From positions 1 to 64,000 of the forward strand of contig CAJUNG010000001.1 of the NCBI GenBank assembly GCA_910587725.1: a stretch of DNA of 64,000 nucleotides, read 5' to 3'. Each line of letters starts with the position of its first letter. Position 1 is the first letter of the stretch. The notes beneath the pieces are model-generated. The model was not told the origin of the DNA. It ran no database searches and saw nothing but the letters and a program-made list of their open reading frames with translations. The translations under genes were made by a program, and so were the position numbers. Source of the DNA: an uncultured Bacilli bacterium (lineage in GTDB: Bacteria; Bacillota_I; Bacilli_A; RF39; UBA660). Shown piece after piece: positions 43,550-51,836 of this stretch.

Positions 43550-43816
43550 ATGAAAGAAACATTTAAAGAACTGGTGTCAAGTGAACTTCGCGGACTGAGA
43601 GCAAAATATAACTATAAGCAAAAAGAAGTTGCTGAAAAAGCAGATGTCGATATAATGACTATAGTCCGTTACGAAAATAATAGTACATCAATGCAATTAG
43701 ATATGCTAGAGAAAATCATTTCTGTTTATGGGTTAAGTTTGGCAAATTTTTTTAATATAATATCTGCAAATATGCAGAAAAAGAAAGAAAGCCAAGTTCC
43801 AGAAAAAGAAGAATAG
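43550..43816 (+). CDS. Cro-like HTH_XRE regulator
   Basis: 88 residues. The XRE domain covers ELRGLRAKYNYKQKEVAEKA and DIMTIVRYENNS. First gene of the early operon, strong AAGGAGG site. Its 3' end contains a third operator-like palindrome (43763-43778). Confidence 0.85.
   Translation: MKETFKELVSSELRGLRAKYNYKQKEVAEKADVDIMTIVRYENNSTSMQLDMLEKIISVYGLSLANFFNIISANMQKKKESQVPEKEE
43763..43778. promoter_or_regulatory. Operator-like palindrome O3 inside the cro-like gene
   Basis: TCTGC, AAATAT, GCAGA: perfect 5-bp arms with the same 6-bp gap as O1 and O2. It lies in the coding sequence near the 3' end of the cro-like gene. Confidence 0.45.
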
Positions 43817-43824
43817 GAGAAAGT

Positions 43825-43983
43825 ATGAAAGAGATAGATAATCTAGAAGAATATTTGTCAGAATTATCAAATTACTTTGAAAGCATTGAAGAAAGTTTAG
43901 AAAAGACAATGATACTATCAAAAATCAATGAACTGGTATTTTGGTTACAGATGTATCAAGATAAAGAAAAACAAGTCGATTAG
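43825..43983 (+). CDS. Small early phage protein
   Basis: 52 residues, acidic and helical (MKEIDNLEEYLSELSNYFES). ATAGGAGA site 4-5 nt upstream and 8 bp spacing from the cro-like gene. No family recognised. Confidence 0.6.
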   Translation: MKEIDNLEEYLSELSNYFESIEESLEKTMILSKINELVFWLQMYQDKEKQVD

Positions 43984-43996
43984 ACTTGTAAAAGAA

Positions 43997-44131
43997 TTAT
44001 TTCTTTTTAGGGGCACGTTGCGATAAAGCAGAACCGGCAGCAGTCTTAGAATTTTTAGATGTACGTCCATCTCTCAAAACCTTAGATGCAGCTTTAGCAG
44101 CCTTAGCACTAGTGCGGCGTTGTTGAGCCAA
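43997..44131 (-). CDS. Small basic Ala/Lys/Ser-rich phage protein, antisense to the early operon
   Basis: 44 residues from TTG 44131, with AAAGGAGGTG 5 nt upstream, a much better site than the in-frame ATG at 44185. The pattern AKAAKAASKVLRDGRTSKNS and KTAAGSALSQ recurs in small proteins of many phages and plasmids of unknown function. It is encoded against the early transcript, between the cro-like and Xis-like genes. Confidence 0.7.
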   Translation of the reverse strand: MAQQRRTSAKAAKAASKVLRDGRTSKNSKTAAGSALSQRAPKKK

Positions 44132-44210
44132 AATAACACCTCCTTTCAATTTAACTATTGTAATGAGGTATAGAAGAAAAATCAATAAAATTTATAGGAG
44201 TGATAAAAAT

Positions 44211-44441
44211 ATGGAAAAAAAGTGTCAGCCAGACATAAAAAAAACGAAAGAAGAAGTGCTGAATCAATTATATGTATCAGCCTACGACTTACAAGTAATA
44301 TTTCCAACAATGGGATATGAAAGTGCATTAGATTACATTAAGCAAATTCGAAAAAAGATGGAAAACAAAAATTTATTTGTACCGCAAGGAAAAACAAAAC
44401 TAGCGTTACTAAGTATCATCAAAAAAGATTGCGGATTTTAA
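44211..44441 (+). CDS. Excisionase-like/DNA-binding early protein
   Basis: 76 residues from the ATG at 44211 (TAGGAGTG 7 nt upstream; upstream ATG 44163 has no site). LYVSAYDLQVIFPTMGYESA and YIKQIRKKMENKNLFVPQGK look like the winged-helix domain of MerR/Xis-like phage proteins. Position and size fit an excisionase or early regulator. Codons 5-9 are the complement of the small RNA 1 loop. Confidence 0.6.
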   Translation: MEKKCQPDIKKTKEEVLNQLYVSAYDLQVIFPTMGYESALDYIKQIRKKMENKNLFVPQGKTKLALLSIIKKDCGF

Positions 44442-44456
44442 AGGAGGTGATGAAAA

Positions 44457-44552
44457 ATGAAGAAAAGAATGGGATTAAAGCCGGAGTGGAAATTTACTTT
44501 ATTTTATTTCTTGTCATTTATTTTAGGATTTATCTCAGGAAAAATAAGTTAG
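44457..44552 (+). CDS. Small single-pass membrane protein
   Basis: 31 residues: MKKRMGLKPEWKFTLFYFLS, then a hydrophobic end ILGFISGKIS. The ribosome site AAGGAGGTGATG is perfect. Function unknown. Confidence 0.5.
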   Translation: MKKRMGLKPEWKFTLFYFLSFILGFISGKIS

Positions 44553-44566
44553 GAGGAATCATTAAG

Positions 44567-44653
44567 ATGAGTTTAAGGCAAAAAGAAAAGAGAACTAAAG
44601 CTTGCAGGCAAAAAAGTTCCCTTTGGAAAAATTCCGCTTATATTCTAACATGA
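44567..44653 (+). CDS. Very small basic phage protein
   Basis: 28 residues (MSLRQKEKRTKACRQKSSLW and 8 more). AGGAGG lies 10 nt upstream. The same bases are also in frame with a longer frame from 44429, but that start has no site. Confidence 0.4.
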   Translation: MSLRQKEKRTKACRQKSSLWKNSAYILT

Positions 44654-44684
44654 AAATACAGATTTGTCAAATTTGGAGGACAGA

Positions 44685-45434
44685 ATGAAAAAGGAAACGT
44701 TTATTTTAAATACCGACTTAGATGAAAAAACGCAGTCTTTAACGGACGAAGAAGTAGGTCAGGTATTTAGAAAAATACTAAAGTATGTAAAAGAAGAAAC
44801 TGTCCCGAAACTTACAGATAAATTAGAAATTGTCTTCGAATTTATAAAGGTAGATATCGACAAAAATATTAAGAAATATAAAGAAACTTGTGAGAAAAGA
44901 AGACAAGCTATAAATAATCGTTGGGATAGTAAAGAAGATACAAAAGATACAAATGTATACAATTGTACAGACACTATAAAAAACGACTATGATAATGAAA
45001 TTCATAATCATACTCATATACATAATCATTTAGATTTAGAAGAAAAAAAAGATAATAGGGGTATGGGGGAAGAAGAGAAAAAGGAAACCTTTAATGGTAC
45101 TGTAAAAGCCAGTAAGCACAAATATGGAGAATATAACAACGTGCTACTGAAAGATGAAGAATTACAGGCATTAAAAGAAGCTTATTCTAATTATCAAGAA
45201 CTGATAGATTTTTTAAGCGAGTATATCGAACGAAAAGGATACAAAGCTAAGTCGCACTATCTATGTATCAAAAAATGGGTAGTAGATGCGGTTAAAGAAG
45301 AAAATCTAAAAAAACAGAAGACTCAAAAACAGGAAAAACCAACAGAATGGTTCAACGAGAAAATTGCAGAGGAAAAAATGACAGAAGAAGAACAAGCAGA
45401 AGCAGAAAAAATTTTAAAAGAGTTAGGAGAATAA
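44685..45434 (+). CDS. DUF6291 protein, likely replication-linked
   Basis: 249 residues from the ATG at 44685 (GGAGGA upstream; TTG 44664 lacks a site). The opening ETFILNTDLDEKTQSLTDEE and KILKYVKEET then VFEFIKVDIDKNIKKYKETC is the DUF6291 pattern. The C-terminal half, with YIERKGYKAKSHYLCIKKW, resembles the DnaD-like tail of phage replication proteins. It is in the slot where phages carry replication initiators. Confidence 0.7.
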   Translation: MKKETFILNTDLDEKTQSLTDEEVGQVFRKILKYVKEETVPKLTDKLEIVFEFIKVDIDKNIKKYKETCEKRRQAINNRWDSKEDTKDTNVYNCTDTIKNDYDNEIHNHTHIHNHLDLEEKKDNRGMGEEEKKETFNGTVKASKHKYGEYNNVLLKDEELQALKEAYSNYQELIDFLSEYIERKGYKAKSHYLCIKKWVVDAVKEENLKKQKTQKQEKPTEWFNEKIAEEKMTEEEQAEAEKILKELGE

Positions 45435-45437
45435 AAA

Positions 45438-45641
45438 ATGATTAAAACAAATAATGAAGAAATAAATAAATTAATAAAAGATGCGAAGTGGATAACTGTT
45501 TCAACTGATAAAGGATGTTACGTTGAAAATTTAAAAGAAGACATTGAAATTTTAGAGGTTGAAGACGAAGAAGAAAAAACTAAAAAAGAAATAAAGAAAA
45601 TGTTTAATGAGATAATTGAAAAAATTTTAGGAGACGAATAA
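45438..45641 (+). CDS. Small acidic phage protein
   Basis: 67 residues, very acidic in the second half (DIEILEVEDEEEKTKKEIKK). It follows the DUF6291 gene after 3 bp and shares one base with the next ATG. Function unknown. Confidence 0.55.
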   Translation: MIKTNNEEINKLIKDAKWITVSTDKGCYVENLKEDIEILEVEDEEEKTKKEIKKMFNEIIEKILGDE

Positions 45642-47545
45642 TGAAGAAGATATCAATTGGAAATATTAAAATCAAAAATTTCAAGGGAATGTTGGAAAAA
45701 GAATTGGCGTTCGCAGATGCCAAAAACATCATCGAAGGGGAAAACGGAATCGGCAAAACTACAATTTTGGATGCAATTACTTGGTGCTTGTTTGGAAAAA
45801 ATTTTGTAGGTGAAAAACTGTTTAAAATTAAGCCAATCATTGATGGTGAAGAAAAGAAAGATTTAACAACCAAGGTGGAAATAACGCTAAACGACAAGTT
45901 AATCGAAAGAATTTGGGAAAATGATATAACGACGATTAAGGTTGATGGAGTAAAATTTGGAAGTCGCGAATTTTCAGAATATTTAAGAGACAGTTTTAAT
46001 ATTACAGAAGAAGAATTTAAAGCATTATCTAACACAAATTATATACCGAATCTACATTGGAAAGATTTAAGGAGTTTGATTCTAGGACTTGTCGGTGAAA
46101 TTACAAATGAGGAAGTTTATGAAAAAGGAAATTTTGATTTAATTAAAGAAAAAATTGATTCAGTAGGAGTAGAAAAGACAGCGGAAAATATTTCGGAAAC
46201 TAAAACACATCTAACAAACGAAATTAAGAAAATTCATGGAAATATTGACCAAAAAACAAAAGATATTCAAGAACTAGTTGTTGATGAAAAAGAACAAAAA
46301 CAACTTGAAAAACAAAAAGAAAAACTAAAAAAAGATATCGAAAATTACAATTTATTAGCCCAAGAAAAAGCACAACAAGAAAAGAATACAATTACATTAA
46401 ACAATTTGAAAAATGATTTAGAACGTACAGTAAAAGATATAGAACGATTAGAAGAACTTAAGAGTGGTTGTCAAAAAACATATAATGAGTCAAATGTGGA
46501 TGCATCCATCGTTAAAGACAATAAAATGAGGGATTTGAACAATAAAATCAGTCAAAAAGAAATGGATATTTCGCTATTAGACCAAGAAAAAACAACTTTA
46601 ATGATTCAACGAGAAGAATTAAAGAAAAGGTATGATGAAGAACTTGCAAGAGAACCTAGAATCGAAAATGATAGGTGCTCGGCCTGTGGACAATCATTAC
46701 CACAAGAAAAGATTAATGAAGTATTGGCTAATTTAAAAGCACAACAAGTAGAAAATGCTAATGGATATGTGCGTCAGGCAAAGGTAAAAAAAGAGCGGCT
46801 AGACGAAATTGAGATTTTAATTAGTACATATAAGTCTGACATTGCAAAGCTTAAAAATCAAATTGAAGAAGTCAAAAACGAAAGTATTGACTCTAGCAAA
46901 GAAAGTGATATTCAAGTTACTATGAAAGTTAAAATAGCAGAGGCTAATCGTGATATTGAGTTAAGAACAAAGGATAAATTTGAATTAGAAGAGACTATCA
47001 AATTTAGAGAATGCGAAATTGCTAATCAAAAGCCAATAGAACTAGAAGGCAATATTACTGCAATGCAAATTCAATTAGAGGAGATTACAAGAAAATTAGC
47101 GGTATCAGATACTTTAACTATTTTTAAGGACCAACTAAAAAAGCTTGAAGAAGAACTTCAGAATTTACTAAGTCAAAAAGAACTATTAAATGAAAAAGAG
47201 CAGCAACTAGTGGCATTTAATAACACTCGTGCAGAGATGTTAAGAGAACGTGTAAGACACAATTTTAAATTGGCAGACTTTATCACACAAGAAACAACAA
47301 AAGACGGGAAGTTAATTGAAACGTTCAAACTTGCGGTAGATGGAATCGAATATAATGCTTTAAATACTGGTATGAAAATTTTAGTGGCACTGGATTTAAT
47401 TGACAACATTCAACGATTGAAAAATAAAAGACTTCCAATTTTAATTGATGGGCTAGGAGAATTAACAAGACTTCCGGAAATGGAAACACAAGTTATCGGT
47501 TGTCGTGCCAAATTTCAAGTTAATAAAAAAATGGAAGTGGTATAA
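45641..47545 (+). CDS. SbcC/Rad50-like AAA ATPase with zinc hook
   Basis: 634 residues. Walker A GENGIGKTT (Lys39), two long coiled coils (about 190-330 and 365-520), a zinc-hook CSAC at Cys346/Cys349, and a C-terminal ATPase lobe with LPILIDGLGELT as Walker B. The usual acidic Glu after Asp and the LSGG signature are not obvious (LNTGMKI stands in the signature place), typical of phage variants. It likely works in DNA end processing with RecT. No SbcD nuclease is present. Confidence 0.85.
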   Translation: MKKISIGNIKIKNFKGMLEKELAFADAKNIIEGENGIGKTTILDAITWCLFGKNFVGEKLFKIKPIIDGEEKKDLTTKVEITLNDKLIERIWENDITTIKVDGVKFGSREFSEYLRDSFNITEEEFKALSNTNYIPNLHWKDLRSLILGLVGEITNEEVYEKGNFDLIKEKIDSVGVEKTAENISETKTHLTNEIKKIHGNIDQKTKDIQELVVDEKEQKQLEKQKEKLKKDIENYNLLAQEKAQQEKNTITLNNLKNDLERTVKDIERLEELKSGCQKTYNESNVDASIVKDNKMRDLNNKISQKEMDISLLDQEKTTLMIQREELKKRYDEELAREPRIENDRCSACGQSLPQEKINEVLANLKAQQVENANGYVRQAKVKKERLDEIEILISTYKSDIAKLKNQIEEVKNESIDSSKESDIQVTMKVKIAEANRDIELRTKDKFELEETIKFRECEIANQKPIELEGNITAMQIQLEEITRKLAVSDTLTIFKDQLKKLEEELQNLLSQKELLNEKEQQLVAFNNTRAEMLRERVRHNFKLADFITQETTKDGKLIETFKLAVDGIEYNALNTGMKILVALDLIDNIQRLKNKRLPILIDGLGELTRLPEMETQVIGCRAKFQVNKKMEVV

Positions 47546-47547
47546 AA

Positions 47548-47805
47548 ATGAATCGTCATATAGATGAATTAGGAAGAATTGTGATTCCAAAAGAGATAAG
47601 GAAAGTTTTAAAAATTAATCCAGATGACTTGATAAATATTATTGTAGAAAATAATAAAATTATTTTAAGCAAAAAAGAAAATACAATAGTTGAAAGATAT
47701 AAAGAAAAAATATCGTTTTTAGAAAACAAAAAAACTGTAACAGATTTTGAAATAGGACAAATGAAAGCCTATAAAGAAATTTTAATGGATTTGGAGATGA
47801 ATTAA
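47548..47805 (+). CDS. AbrB/SpoVT-type DNA-binding protein
   Basis: 85 residues. The swapped-hairpin domain is MNRHIDELGRIVIPKEIRKV, with a helical tail. It is an unusual insert between the ATPase and recT and could tune this operon. Confidence 0.8.
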   Translation: MNRHIDELGRIVIPKEIRKVLKINPDDLINIIVENNKIILSKKENTIVERYKEKISFLENKKTVTDFEIGQMKAYKEILMDLEMN

Positions 47806-48681
47806 ATGAAAGAACAAAAACAAGAGCTTACAAAGAAAGAGGAGGAAAAACTTGCCTTTCAAAGAAATTTTAGTGATAGCGTAATGAATAGCATTACCAA
47901 ATATTGCGAAGAAGGAAGACTTAGGCTTCCAAAAGGATACAGCGCAGAAAATGCTTTAAAATCAGCGTGGCTGATTGTTCAGAAAACTGTAGATAAGGAA
48001 AATAAGCCAGCACTTGCGGTTTGCACCCCTAATAGCGTAGCAAATGCACTGCTTGAAATGGCTATTATGGGGCTTAATCCTGCAAAAAGTCAATGCTACT
48101 TTATTGTATATGGTAAAGAACTAACAATGACACCTTCTTATTTTGGAAAAATTACTGCATTGAAAAGAATTGAAGGAATAGAAGATATCAACGCACAAGT
48201 AATATATGAAGGCGATGAAATTGAATATAACATTAACTCAGATGGTAGTATTTCAAATATAAAACATTACCAGGAATTCCAAAATATTAAAGAGGATAAA
48301 ATTATTGGTGGTTACTGCGTTATTAAATACAAAGGAGAAGAATACGCAACAATTGCAACTTATGAACAAATTAAAGAAGCGTGGTCGATGTCAAAAATGT
48401 CTAAAGATAAAAAGACATTCAAAAGTGAGTTTGTTAAACGAACAATGATAAATAAATCTATTAAGTGGTTTGTCAATACAAGGAATGACGACGATTTACT
48501 AATCGAGACAATTCAAGAAAATGAAACCAGACACTATGATTATGATAATGCAGAAATTGATGAGTTCCCACCAATTCAAGAAGTGAAGGTTGATGAACTA
48601 CCACATGATGAAGTAAAAGAGGCAATTGTGGAAGAAGTCAAGGAAGAAAATAATGCTATTGAAGTCGATAAGTTCGAGTAG
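47806..48681 (+). CDS. recT: Single-strand annealing protein RecT
   Basis: 291 residues. RecT core: LPKGYSAENALKSAWLIVQK, SVANALLEMAIMGLNPAKSQ, CYFIVYGKELTMTPSYFGK and IGGYCVIKYKGEEY. It anneals complementary single strands during recombination and replication. It starts at the base following the AbrB-like stop. The acidic tail is in the overlap with the next gene. Confidence 0.95.
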   Translation: MKEQKQELTKKEEEKLAFQRNFSDSVMNSITKYCEEGRLRLPKGYSAENALKSAWLIVQKTVDKENKPALAVCTPNSVANALLEMAIMGLNPAKSQCYFIVYGKELTMTPSYFGKITALKRIEGIEDINAQVIYEGDEIEYNINSDGSISNIKHYQEFQNIKEDKIIGGYCVIKYKGEEYATIATYEQIKEAWSMSKMSKDKKTFKSEFVKRTMINKSIKWFVNTRNDDDLLIETIQENETRHYDYDNAEIDEFPPIQEVKVDELPHDEVKEAIVEEVKEENNAIEVDKFE

Positions 48682-49426
48682 CAAGGGGAATATTCACATA
48701 TTAGAGAATGAAGACACTAGTCTTCTTCTTGATTGTGGAATACCTTTTGAGCGAATTAAAAATATTTTGAATAAGCAGAGGATAGATGCTGTGCTTATAA
48801 CTCATGAACACGGAGACCACATTAATGGTTGTGAAAGCCTAGCCCAAAACAAGAATATTTGCTTTTATTCAACTAGAAAAACATTAGAGAAGGTAAATAT
48901 ACCAAACTTCATGAAAAAAGCTATAGAACCATTCAAAACTCATCTAATAGGCTCATTCAAAATAGTGCCATTTGAAGTAAAGCATGATGCAGTTCACCCA
49001 ATTAATTACTTAATTAAGGATAATTTTTCTGGAACACAACTTCTTTATATTACAGATACAGGTTATATCGACAATTTGATTTTTAAGGATATTGATTATT
49101 TTCTAATTGAATGTAACTTTGACGAGGAATGGTACAAAAAAGATGATTTAACGGATAGTGAGAGATTTAAAGCAAGAAGACTTTTAAGCTGGAATGGGCA
49201 CTTATCGATTCAAAAGACAATTAGAGTATTAGAAAAAACAGTCAATATTAACACTAAGAAAATTATTCTATGCCATATTTCAAGCGGTTTTAAAAACTAT
49301 TTAGAGTTTCAGGAAAAAATACAACAAAAATTTCCAAGTCAAAAGGTTGTTGCTTTAAAACAAGGAATATTTGAGGATAGGAAGATAGAACTTCTTGATA
49401 AAAAGGAAGTGTTGGACTTTGAATAA
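48653..49426 (+). CDS. MBL-fold metallohydrolase (YycJ/WalJ-like)
   Basis: 257 residues from the ATG at 48653, overlapping recT by 29 nt, with AAGGAAG upstream. SSSKGN at the start, LITHEHGDHINGCESL (HxHxDH) and later His residues (AVHPINY, WNGHLS, CHISSG) complete the dimetal site. Beta-lactamase-fold enzymes of this branch are 5' exonuclease-like. Linked to RecT in many Firmicute phages, it is a candidate for the exonuclease of the module. Confidence 0.85.
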   Translation: MLLKSISSSSKGNIHILENEDTSLLLDCGIPFERIKNILNKQRIDAVLITHEHGDHINGCESLAQNKNICFYSTRKTLEKVNIPNFMKKAIEPFKTHLIGSFKIVPFEVKHDAVHPINYLIKDNFSGTQLLYITDTGYIDNLIFKDIDYFLIECNFDEEWYKKDDLTDSERFKARRLLSWNGHLSIQKTIRVLEKTVNINTKKIILCHISSGFKNYLEFQEKIQQKFPSQKVVALKQGIFEDRKIELLDKKEVLDFE

Positions 49427-49745
49427 TAACATAGAGGAACTAGGACTATTTAAAGAAGATTTAGAGCAATATCAATTCATCCTGGATAATTACGAAAGCC
49501 TATCTTCAGAAGATGGAAAAACCGCCTATGATTTAGCAAAAATGTGTATGATTCAGGCAGACAGATGGAATGAGATAGCTTTTAATGCTAGTAAAATCGG
49601 TAAAGAATATTCGATATCTAAAACAGACCTTTACAACTGGGCATATCACAAATATAGAATTCTAATGACAGCACATGAATTTTGTAGAGTAGTGTATCGT
49701 CAATGCAATGAGGATTTACGAAATTCATTTAGAATGGAAACTTAA
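49419..49745 (+). CDS. Conserved phage protein of unknown function
   Basis: 108 residues from TTG 49419 (AAGGAAGTG upstream, 8-bp overlap with the previous gene). The text DLYNWAYHKYRILMTAHEFC is of a type seen in several Firmicute phages next to RecT. Helical, cytosolic. Confidence 0.55.
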   Translation: MNNNIEELGLFKEDLEQYQFILDNYESLSSEDGKTAYDLAKMCMIQADRWNEIAFNASKIGKEYSISKTDLYNWAYHKYRILMTAHEFCRVVYRQCNEDLRNSFRMET

Positions 49746-49761
49746 AAAGGAGATGAATCAG

Positions 49762-50157
49762 GTGTTCAATTCAGTTAAAGAAAAACTTGGGACAACCAGT
49801 AAAGTAGTCTATCGTGACGAGAATGATTTTATTAAAAAAATGCGTAGTTTAAGAACCTATTGTCCCATAGCATATAAAGATTTACTTTTCAATGTAAATA
49901 TACAAGATTTTCAATCTGTGAAGGATGGAATATATGAATATGAATTAAAAACGTCTAAAGAATTTCGATTTGTTTATGGGCAAATAAAAGTGGTTTATTC
50001 TGTAACTAATGGAGTTGTGATTATTGAGAATTTGCAACCTGCACAATTCTTGCTAGATGGATATCTCAATATGTTAGATACATATAAGGGACTACCATAT
50101 AGGCATAGTAAAGATAAATTTAAAATTAATATGTTAGAAAAAACAAAGAAAGTATAA
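49762..50157 (+). CDS. Hypothetical phage protein
   Basis: 131 residues from GTG 49762; AAAGGAGATG lies 7 nt upstream, and an ATG at 49753 inside that site is too close. Mixed alpha/beta (KTSKEFRFVYGQIKVVYSV). No family recognised. Confidence 0.5.
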   Translation: MFNSVKEKLGTTSKVVYRDENDFIKKMRSLRTYCPIAYKDLLFNVNIQDFQSVKDGIYEYELKTSKEFRFVYGQIKVVYSVTNGVVIIENLQPAQFLLDGYLNMLDTYKGLPYRHSKDKFKINMLEKTKKV

Positions 50158-50214
50158 AGTGCAATTTAAAAGTCGCTATTTTCATACAAAGCACCCCTTT
50201 CAAATTACTAGTAG

Positions 50215-50276
50215 AAAAAGGACAAGTTTGGGCAAAATACTTAATCGGTGCCGTAGCGACGAGTTTAGTCCTTTTT
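50215..50276 (+). ncRNA. Possible structured RNA element upstream of 50297 gene
   Basis: AAAAAGGAC (50215-50223) pairs with GTCCTTTTT (50268-50276). Inside are GGCA/TGCC and a CGT-AGCG-ACG hairpin, giving a branched fold. The U-rich end could make it a terminator or attenuator. The region 50159-50296 has an open frame without a ribosome site, which I do not call. Confidence 0.35.
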
Positions 50277-50296
50277 CAAAATATATGGAGGAAATA

Positions 50297-50518
50297 ATGA
50301 AAGTAAAAATATTAAATAGTAGTAATCCTAAAATAAAAAAATATATCGGTGAAGTTAGAAATTACTTTAAAATGGGCGGATGTGCTTGCCTAGAAGATTT
50401 AAAAGAACCTGGATATGGTATTCAAACAAGTAGAATTATTGACGAGAAGAAAGAAGGAAATATCATAACTATAAAGACTAAGAATTCTACTTACGAATTA
50501 GAAATAATAAAGGAATAA
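50297..50518 (+). CDS. Small hypothetical phage protein
   Basis: 73 residues from the ATG at 50297 with TGGAGGA 5-6 nt upstream. Beta-rich end (GNIITIKTKNSTYELEII). Unknown function. Confidence 0.55.
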   Translation: MKVKILNSSNPKIKKYIGEVRNYFKMGGCACLEDLKEPGYGIQTSRIIDEKKEGNIITIKTKNSTYELEIIKE

Positions 50519-50520
50519 TC

Positions 50521-50808
50521 ATGCTAGATGATTTAATAAAAGAACTAGAAAGTATATCACCAAAAGACGAAGTTATCACAATCAAAAGAAAAGACTTACC
50601 AGACTTTTGTATTAAGATGGTAAAACTGGTGAAAGGCATATACAAGGATGAAAAGATGCCATACGAAAAAATGTACCAAGCAAATATAAAGTTGGTCGAT
50701 GAAGTCAAGACAATGAAACAGGATATTAAGAAATTGCTAGATTATATAAAAGGTAATGTTGATTTAGAAGAACAAGTAGAAATGATTAAGAAAGTTTATA
50801 AAAAATGA
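50521..50808 (+). CDS. Small helical phage protein
   Basis: 95 residues, charged and helical (LDDLIKELESISPKDEVITI and KTMKQDIKKLLDYIKG). Two bases after the previous stop. Unknown function. Confidence 0.5.
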   Translation: MLDDLIKELESISPKDEVITIKRKDLPDFCIKMVKLVKGIYKDEKMPYEKMYQANIKLVDEVKTMKQDIKKLLDYIKGNVDLEEQVEMIKKVYKK

Positions 50809-50818
50809 GGTATAGAAC

Positions 50819-51061
50819 ATGATTGAAAAAAATGATGTAATACAATTTACAGAAAACCACGAATGGTGTGGTTGCTTGGGCATCGTTGAAGAAACAAAAA
50901 TATGCAGAAGTGAAAGATTAGACTATGATACAAGATACATGATTGGTGTACCTATACCAAAACAGGGAACAGCTTTTATATATGTTATGGAAAGTGAAAA
51001 AGCTATAGAAAAAATAGGAAAAGCTGTACTAGCAATGAAAGATGGTGAAGATGATGAATAA
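50819..51061 (+). CDS. Hypothetical phage protein
   Basis: 80 residues. ENHEWCGCLGIVEETKIC with paired Cys, then RYMIGVPIPKQGTAFIYV suggests a small SH3-like barrel. It overlaps the next gene by 20 nt. Unknown function. Confidence 0.5.
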   Translation: MIEKNDVIQFTENHEWCGCLGIVEETKICRSERLDYDTRYMIGVPIPKQGTAFIYVMESEKAIEKIGKAVLAMKDGEDDE

Positions 51062-51836
51062 TAGTCAAGAAGTAGTATATTTTGTAAATGAAAATAATTA
51101 TGTTAAGAATATGAATGAGTTTGTTCAAAAAAATAAGATAAAAAACTTTGGATTTGAAAATGAATCAGAAGAATTAATTAAGGGCTTGAGTAGATTTAAA
51201 AAAAACAATGTTTTAATTTTAGGAAAAGCTGGAATTGGCAAAACGGCATTAGTAGAAAAATTATGTGAAATGATTAATGATAAACAAGTACCAAATATTT
51301 TGCAAAATAAAGTAGTATTAGAAGTATCTTTGGGAGGAATTTTAGGCGGAACAAAATATCGTGGTGAGTTTGAAGAAAAGGTACAAAAGTTAATCGACTT
51401 TGTTACTAGAAGAAATGATGTGATTTTATTTATTGATGAGGTACATAATTTAATGTGTTGTAATAGTAACGATGGGAATATTGGGTTTGGCGAGATATTG
51501 AAACCATATCTGGCAAGAGCAGATTTTTCTTTGATTGGTGCAACCACTGTTAAAGAATATGAAGAATATATAGTCAAAGATAGTGCTATTGATAGAAGAT
51601 TTTTTAAGTTATCTATGGAAGAACCAAATTCTGATAAAACAATTAATATCTTACAAAAGGTAAAATGTCAATATGAAAAACATTACAATATTAAATTAAC
51701 TAAAAATGACATTATTAAAGTTGTAGAACTTTCTAAAATGAGAACAGGAGCTTTTCCCGATAAAGCATTCGATGAGTTAGAAGATTATTGTTATTCGAAG
51801 TCAACACAAATAGAAAAGCAGAAATATGAATCATAA
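51042..51836 (+). CDS. ClpB/ClpC-like single AAA+ domain protein
   Basis: 264 residues. It corresponds to the first ATPase domain of Hsp100 proteins: Walker A GKAGIGKTA, LGGILGGTKYRGEFEEKV, Walker B LFIDEVHNL, sensor region SLIGATTVKEYEEYI and arginine finger DRRFFKL. There is no N-domain, middle domain or second ATPase ring. It could act as a remodelling or helicase-loading factor for the phage. Start among ATGs 51042, 51051 and 51054 is uncertain. Confidence 0.8.
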   Translation: MVKMMNNSQEVVYFVNENNYVKNMNEFVQKNKIKNFGFENESEELIKGLSRFKKNNVLILGKAGIGKTALVEKLCEMINDKQVPNILQNKVVLEVSLGGILGGTKYRGEFEEKVQKLIDFVTRRNDVILFIDEVHNLMCCNSNDGNIGFGEILKPYLARADFSLIGATTVKEYEEYIVKDSAIDRRFFKLSMEEPNSDKTINILQKVKCQYEKHYNIKLTKNDIIKVVELSKMRTGAFPDKAFDELEDYCYSKSTQIEKQKYES

